Below, in pieces: positions 61,778 to 64,000 of a stretch of DNA of 64,000 bases. The first letter of the stretch is position 1; every line of letters starts with the position of its first letter. The stretch is from contig NC_079913.1 in assembly GCF_024868665.1 (NCBI RefSeq), positions 15,332,147 to 15,396,146 on the forward strand, read 5' to 3'. Under the pieces are notes generated by a model. The model was not told where the DNA came from. It ran no database searches and saw only the letters and a list, made by a program, of their open reading frames with translations. This DNA comes from Triplophysa rosa. Its lineage: Eukaryota; Chordata; Actinopteri; Cypriniformes; Nemacheilidae. The position numbers and the translations under genes were made by a program.

Positions 61778-64000
61778 TCAGGCTGCGGTGTGGGGCTGGT
61801 TGTTGTTCCCAGGCATCCCGGGCACATCCAGCAGCCCTCGAGGCTGCCGGCCGAAGAGGAGCTCAAACGGGGTGAAACCGGTAGATGCCTGGGGCACTTC
61901 TCGAACACCGAAGAGCACGTAGGGCAGTAGAAGGTCCCAGTCGCGCCCGTCCTCTGCCACCACTCGACGGAGCATCCTCTTCAGGGTCTGATTGAACCTC
62001 TCAACCAGTCCATCGGTTTGGGGGTGGTAGATGGATGTCCGCAGCTGTCTCACCTGAAGTAGGTGGCAGAGGTCCGCCATCAGCCGAGACATGAACGGGG
62101 TACCCTGGTCAGTCAGCACCTCCCTGGGTATGCCTACGCGGCTAAACATCAGGAAGAGTTCTTTGGCGATGGCTTTGGACGTGGCCTTCCGCAGGGGCAG
62201 GGCTTCCGGATACCGTGTAGCATAGTCCAGGATCACCAAGATGTATTCATGGCCCCGGGCAGACTTCGGTAGCGGCCCCACCAGGTCCATCCCGATGCGT
62301 TCGAAGGGCACTTCGATTACCGGTAGAGGGATGAGGGGGCTGGGGGGAGGACGTTGGGGTGACGTCAGCTGGCAGGTAGGGCAGCCTTGGCAGAACCGTT
62401 TCACCTCTCCCTCGAGGCCTGGCCAGTGGAACCGGTCGCGAATCCGTTGGATGGTGTTTGCTGCAGCCAAGTGCCCCGCCATAGGGTGGGTATGGGCCAG
62501 CTCCATGATCGTCGCGGTCTTGGTCGCGGGGACCACCAGCAGAAGCTTCTCCTCCCCCCGCCTCGTGGCCGCACAGTACAACAGCCCGCGTTTTATCACG
62601 AAGTGGGGCAGGGGATGTGGGGTGGGTTGACGGTCCTCCCCGTCGATGACCCTAACCTGGGTCCAGCAATTCCGCAGTCGGGTATCCTCCCGCTGCTCCC
62701 GTCCGAACGAGCCGCCACTAGTTATCTGTTGAAACAAGGTGGCAAACAGGTTAGTGTCTCGGGACTCACCCTCTTTCTCACTCTCCGTCGCGAGGAGGAC
62801 GGGTCGGGGCCTCCGTTCCTTCCGGGACCGCGCCTTCCGCCCTCGAAGTTCTCGGCTGGCGGGTCGCACGGTGCTAGCCAGCAGCTGGTCGAACCCGGGC
62901 CAGTCGCGCCCTAATAACATTGGCACCGGTAGGTCGTCCACGATCCCGATCTCCAGCGTCCACGACCCCGGGCCGGCGGCCACCGTTACCTGGCGAGCCG
63001 GCACGTTCCGGGTGTCCCCGTGGACGCAGGTGATCGGGATGGAGGACCTTCCCCCGGCGCGGGGCTGCACAACCCCGGGCTGGACCAGCGTGACGGAACT
63101 CCCGGAGTCCAATGTGGCGGTTACTGGCCGTCCCTCCACACGGACTGTCCGTCGGGGCGCCCCAGACGGGACAGCCTGGTGTACCGCACAACCCGCCAGC
63201 CAAGCGGGGGGTCCGTGGGATGAGGGCTCGGTGGGCATCGGTTCGTCCGGTGGTGTGGCCGCTGCGGGTCTGGGTACTGGCCTCGAAGTGCCCTCCTGTG
63301 GTCGCCAAGCCGGGTTTACCCTCCGGGGCGGCGCCCAAGCTCTCTCTCCTGTATCTCGGGCTGCCGAGGCCTCGGCCAGTTCCACCGCCTCCACGACCTC
63401 GCGGAGGGTGGTGGGACCTTTCATGCCTACCGTCGTTCGACAACGCCGGGGAAGAGCTCTTAGTAGCCGGTCGACCACCACCCGTTCGGCCACCTGAGAG
63501 GCCGAAGGTTCTCCCGCTAGCAGCCATAATTGTCCTAGCCGGGACAGTCTGGCTGCTTGGGCCCGCACCGGCACTTGGTCTTCGTACGACCATTGATGAA
63601 ATTGCTGAGCCGCGCTGATGGGGGAGAGGCCGAGGCGGGCCAGGATTTCCCTTTTTAGGGCGTCGTAATCCTCACTGGCCAGCGGCTGTAGTGCTACATA
63701 TGCCCTTTGGGCCTCACCAGTCAGGAAGGGGGCCAGGATCTTCGCCCACTCTGCTTTGTCCCAGGCTTCCCGAGTAGCGATAACCTCGAAGGTGTGGAGG
63801 TAGGCTTCGATATCATCCTGGGCCGTGAGTTTGGTCATCAGTTGATGGGCTGTGGATCGGGCATCTGGCAGTGGCACTCGGGCAGCCGCGCTTTCCCTCA
63901 GCAATCCCACGACTTGGTCGGTCTGCTCCTGGCGTTGGGCCAGCTGTTCCGAGAATCGCTGTTGGCGGACCACTACTTCTGCTAGGCGCCTGACGACATC
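61778..64000 (-). CDS. Gypsy C gag-protease-integrase, open to the window edge
   Basis: The frame continues past base 64000, so the start is not visible. Gag core: DDIEAYLHTFEVIATREAWD, LAPFLTGEAQRAYVALQPLA and VVDRLLRALPRRCRTTVG. No CCHC zinc knuckle is seen before the protease, which has TATLDSGSSVTLVQPGVV (D-S-G-S). Integrase: HHCC (HTHPMAGHL...CQGCPTCQ) and D-D-E (GMDLVGPLPKS, LTDQGTPFMS, TDGLVERFNQT). It ends in GRQPRGLLDV and then runs out of frame at TGA near 61780. Gag and protease are in one continuous frame with integrase, unlike Gypsy A, where gag and pol overlap. Confidence 0.9.
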   Translation of the reverse strand, partial: DVVRRLAEVVVRQQRFSEQLAQRQEQTDQVVGLLRESAAARVPLPDARSTAHQLMTKLTAQDDIEAYLHTFEVIATREAWDKAEWAKILAPFLTGEAQRAYVALQPLASEDYDALKREILARLGLSPISAAQQFHQWSYEDQVPVRAQAARLSRLGQLWLLAGEPSASQVAERVVVDRLLRALPRRCRTTVGMKGPTTLREVVEAVELAEASAARDTGERAWAPPRRVNPAWRPQEGTSRPVPRPAAATPPDEPMPTEPSSHGPPAWLAGCAVHQAVPSGAPRRTVRVEGRPVTATLDSGSSVTLVQPGVVQPRAGGRSSIPITCVHGDTRNVPARQVTVAAGPGSWTLEIGIVDDLPVPMLLGRDWPGFDQLLASTVRPASRELRGRKARSRKERRPRPVLLATESEKEGESRDTNLFATLFQQITSGGSFGREQREDTRLRNCWTQVRVIDGEDRQPTPHPLPHFVIKRGLLYCAATRRGEEKLLLVVPATKTATIMELAHTHPMAGHLAAANTIQRIRDRFHWPGLEGEVKRFCQGCPTCQLTSPQRPPPSPLIPLPVIEVPFERIGMDLVGPLPKSARGHEYILVILDYATRYPEALPLRKATSKAIAKELFLMFSRVGIPREVLTDQGTPFMSRLMADLCHLLQVRQLRTSIYHPQTDGLVERFNQTLKRMLRRVVAEDGRDWDLLLPYVLFGVREVPQASTGFTPFELLFGRQPRGLLDVPGMPGNNNQPHTAA

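Larger units (their letters stand above)
59493..64000 (-). mobile_element. Gypsy C: Ty3-type LTR retrotransposon, integrase before RT, 5' end beyond the window
   Basis: Minus-strand order from the right edge: gag, protease, integrase, then RT and RNase H, polypurine tract and 3' LTR (59493-59927). The 5' LTR lies past base 64000. The GC-rich pol is similar to Gypsy A in sequence style (GMDLVGPL, LTDQGT, YHPQTDGLVERFN). A single frame break near 61790 separates the two large frames; otherwise they are open, so the copy is young. Confidence 0.9.

Noticed and set aside
62739..63618. Long plus-strand open frames (up to 252 codons) opposite Gypsy C gag-protease
   Set aside because: They are mirror frames in GC-rich coding DNA. 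The minus strand carries all recognisable protein domains.

Overview
This window is eukaryotic, animal and almost certainly teleost, probably cyprinid-like (inference). The evidence is spliced exons, L2 and L1-type LINEs, a tRNA-headed SINE with the usual fish tail, several hAT transposons with 8-bp target duplications, DIRS-type tyrosine-recombinase retrotransposons and three Ty3-type LTR retrotransposons. No operons, bacterial genes, rRNA genes or free-standing tRNA genes were seen. Unknown bases are at 5635-5734 (100 N), 30165 and 36468.

Layout. 1-2.7 kb: a foldback repeat, a Tol2-like hAT end, a TTAA-flanked palindrome and a solo LTR with 5-bp target duplication. 4.0-5.6 kb: a virus-like or large-transposon reading frame with one stop, cut by the assembly gap. 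5.86-8.87 kb: the best preserved cellular-type gene, six exons with consistent phases, encoding the end of a Ulp1-type cysteine protease followed by a PHD finger. 9.2-15.3 kb: two hAT elements inserted into interspersed and tandem repeats, then a 168-bp satellite. 15.5-15.8 kb: a MADF-domain exon on the minus strand with one stop. 16-20 kb: repeats and unrecognised DNA. 20.3-29.2 kb: three exons of a guanylate-binding protein (GBP) gene whose introns hold a hAT foldback element and a DIRS element; the third exon carries two frameshifts. 30.3-34.3 kb: a second DIRS element inside unusual 412-bp inverted arms. 36.5-38.2 kb: another hAT element.

39.2-64 kb is retrotransposon territory. Gypsy A (minus, 39188-45083) has two LTRs, gag, a long pol and an internal duplication of about 850 bp. 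A decayed L1-like LINE (minus) and two SINE pieces follow. Gypsy B (plus, 49990-58101) has 5-bp duplications AGCTC and carries a 5'-truncated L2 LINE nested in its leader. Then come a solo LTR (58949-59483) and Gypsy C (minus, from 59493 to beyond the window end). In all three Gypsy elements integrase is encoded upstream of reverse transcriptase, the reverse of the usual Ty3 order and the arrangement known from Gmr1-type elements.

Most coding sequence here belongs to mobile elements. Only the Ulp1-PHD gene, the GBP exons and perhaps the MADF exon look like non-retroelement genes. Many one-base deletions between near-identical copies suggest that some apparent frameshifts are assembly errors in repeats.
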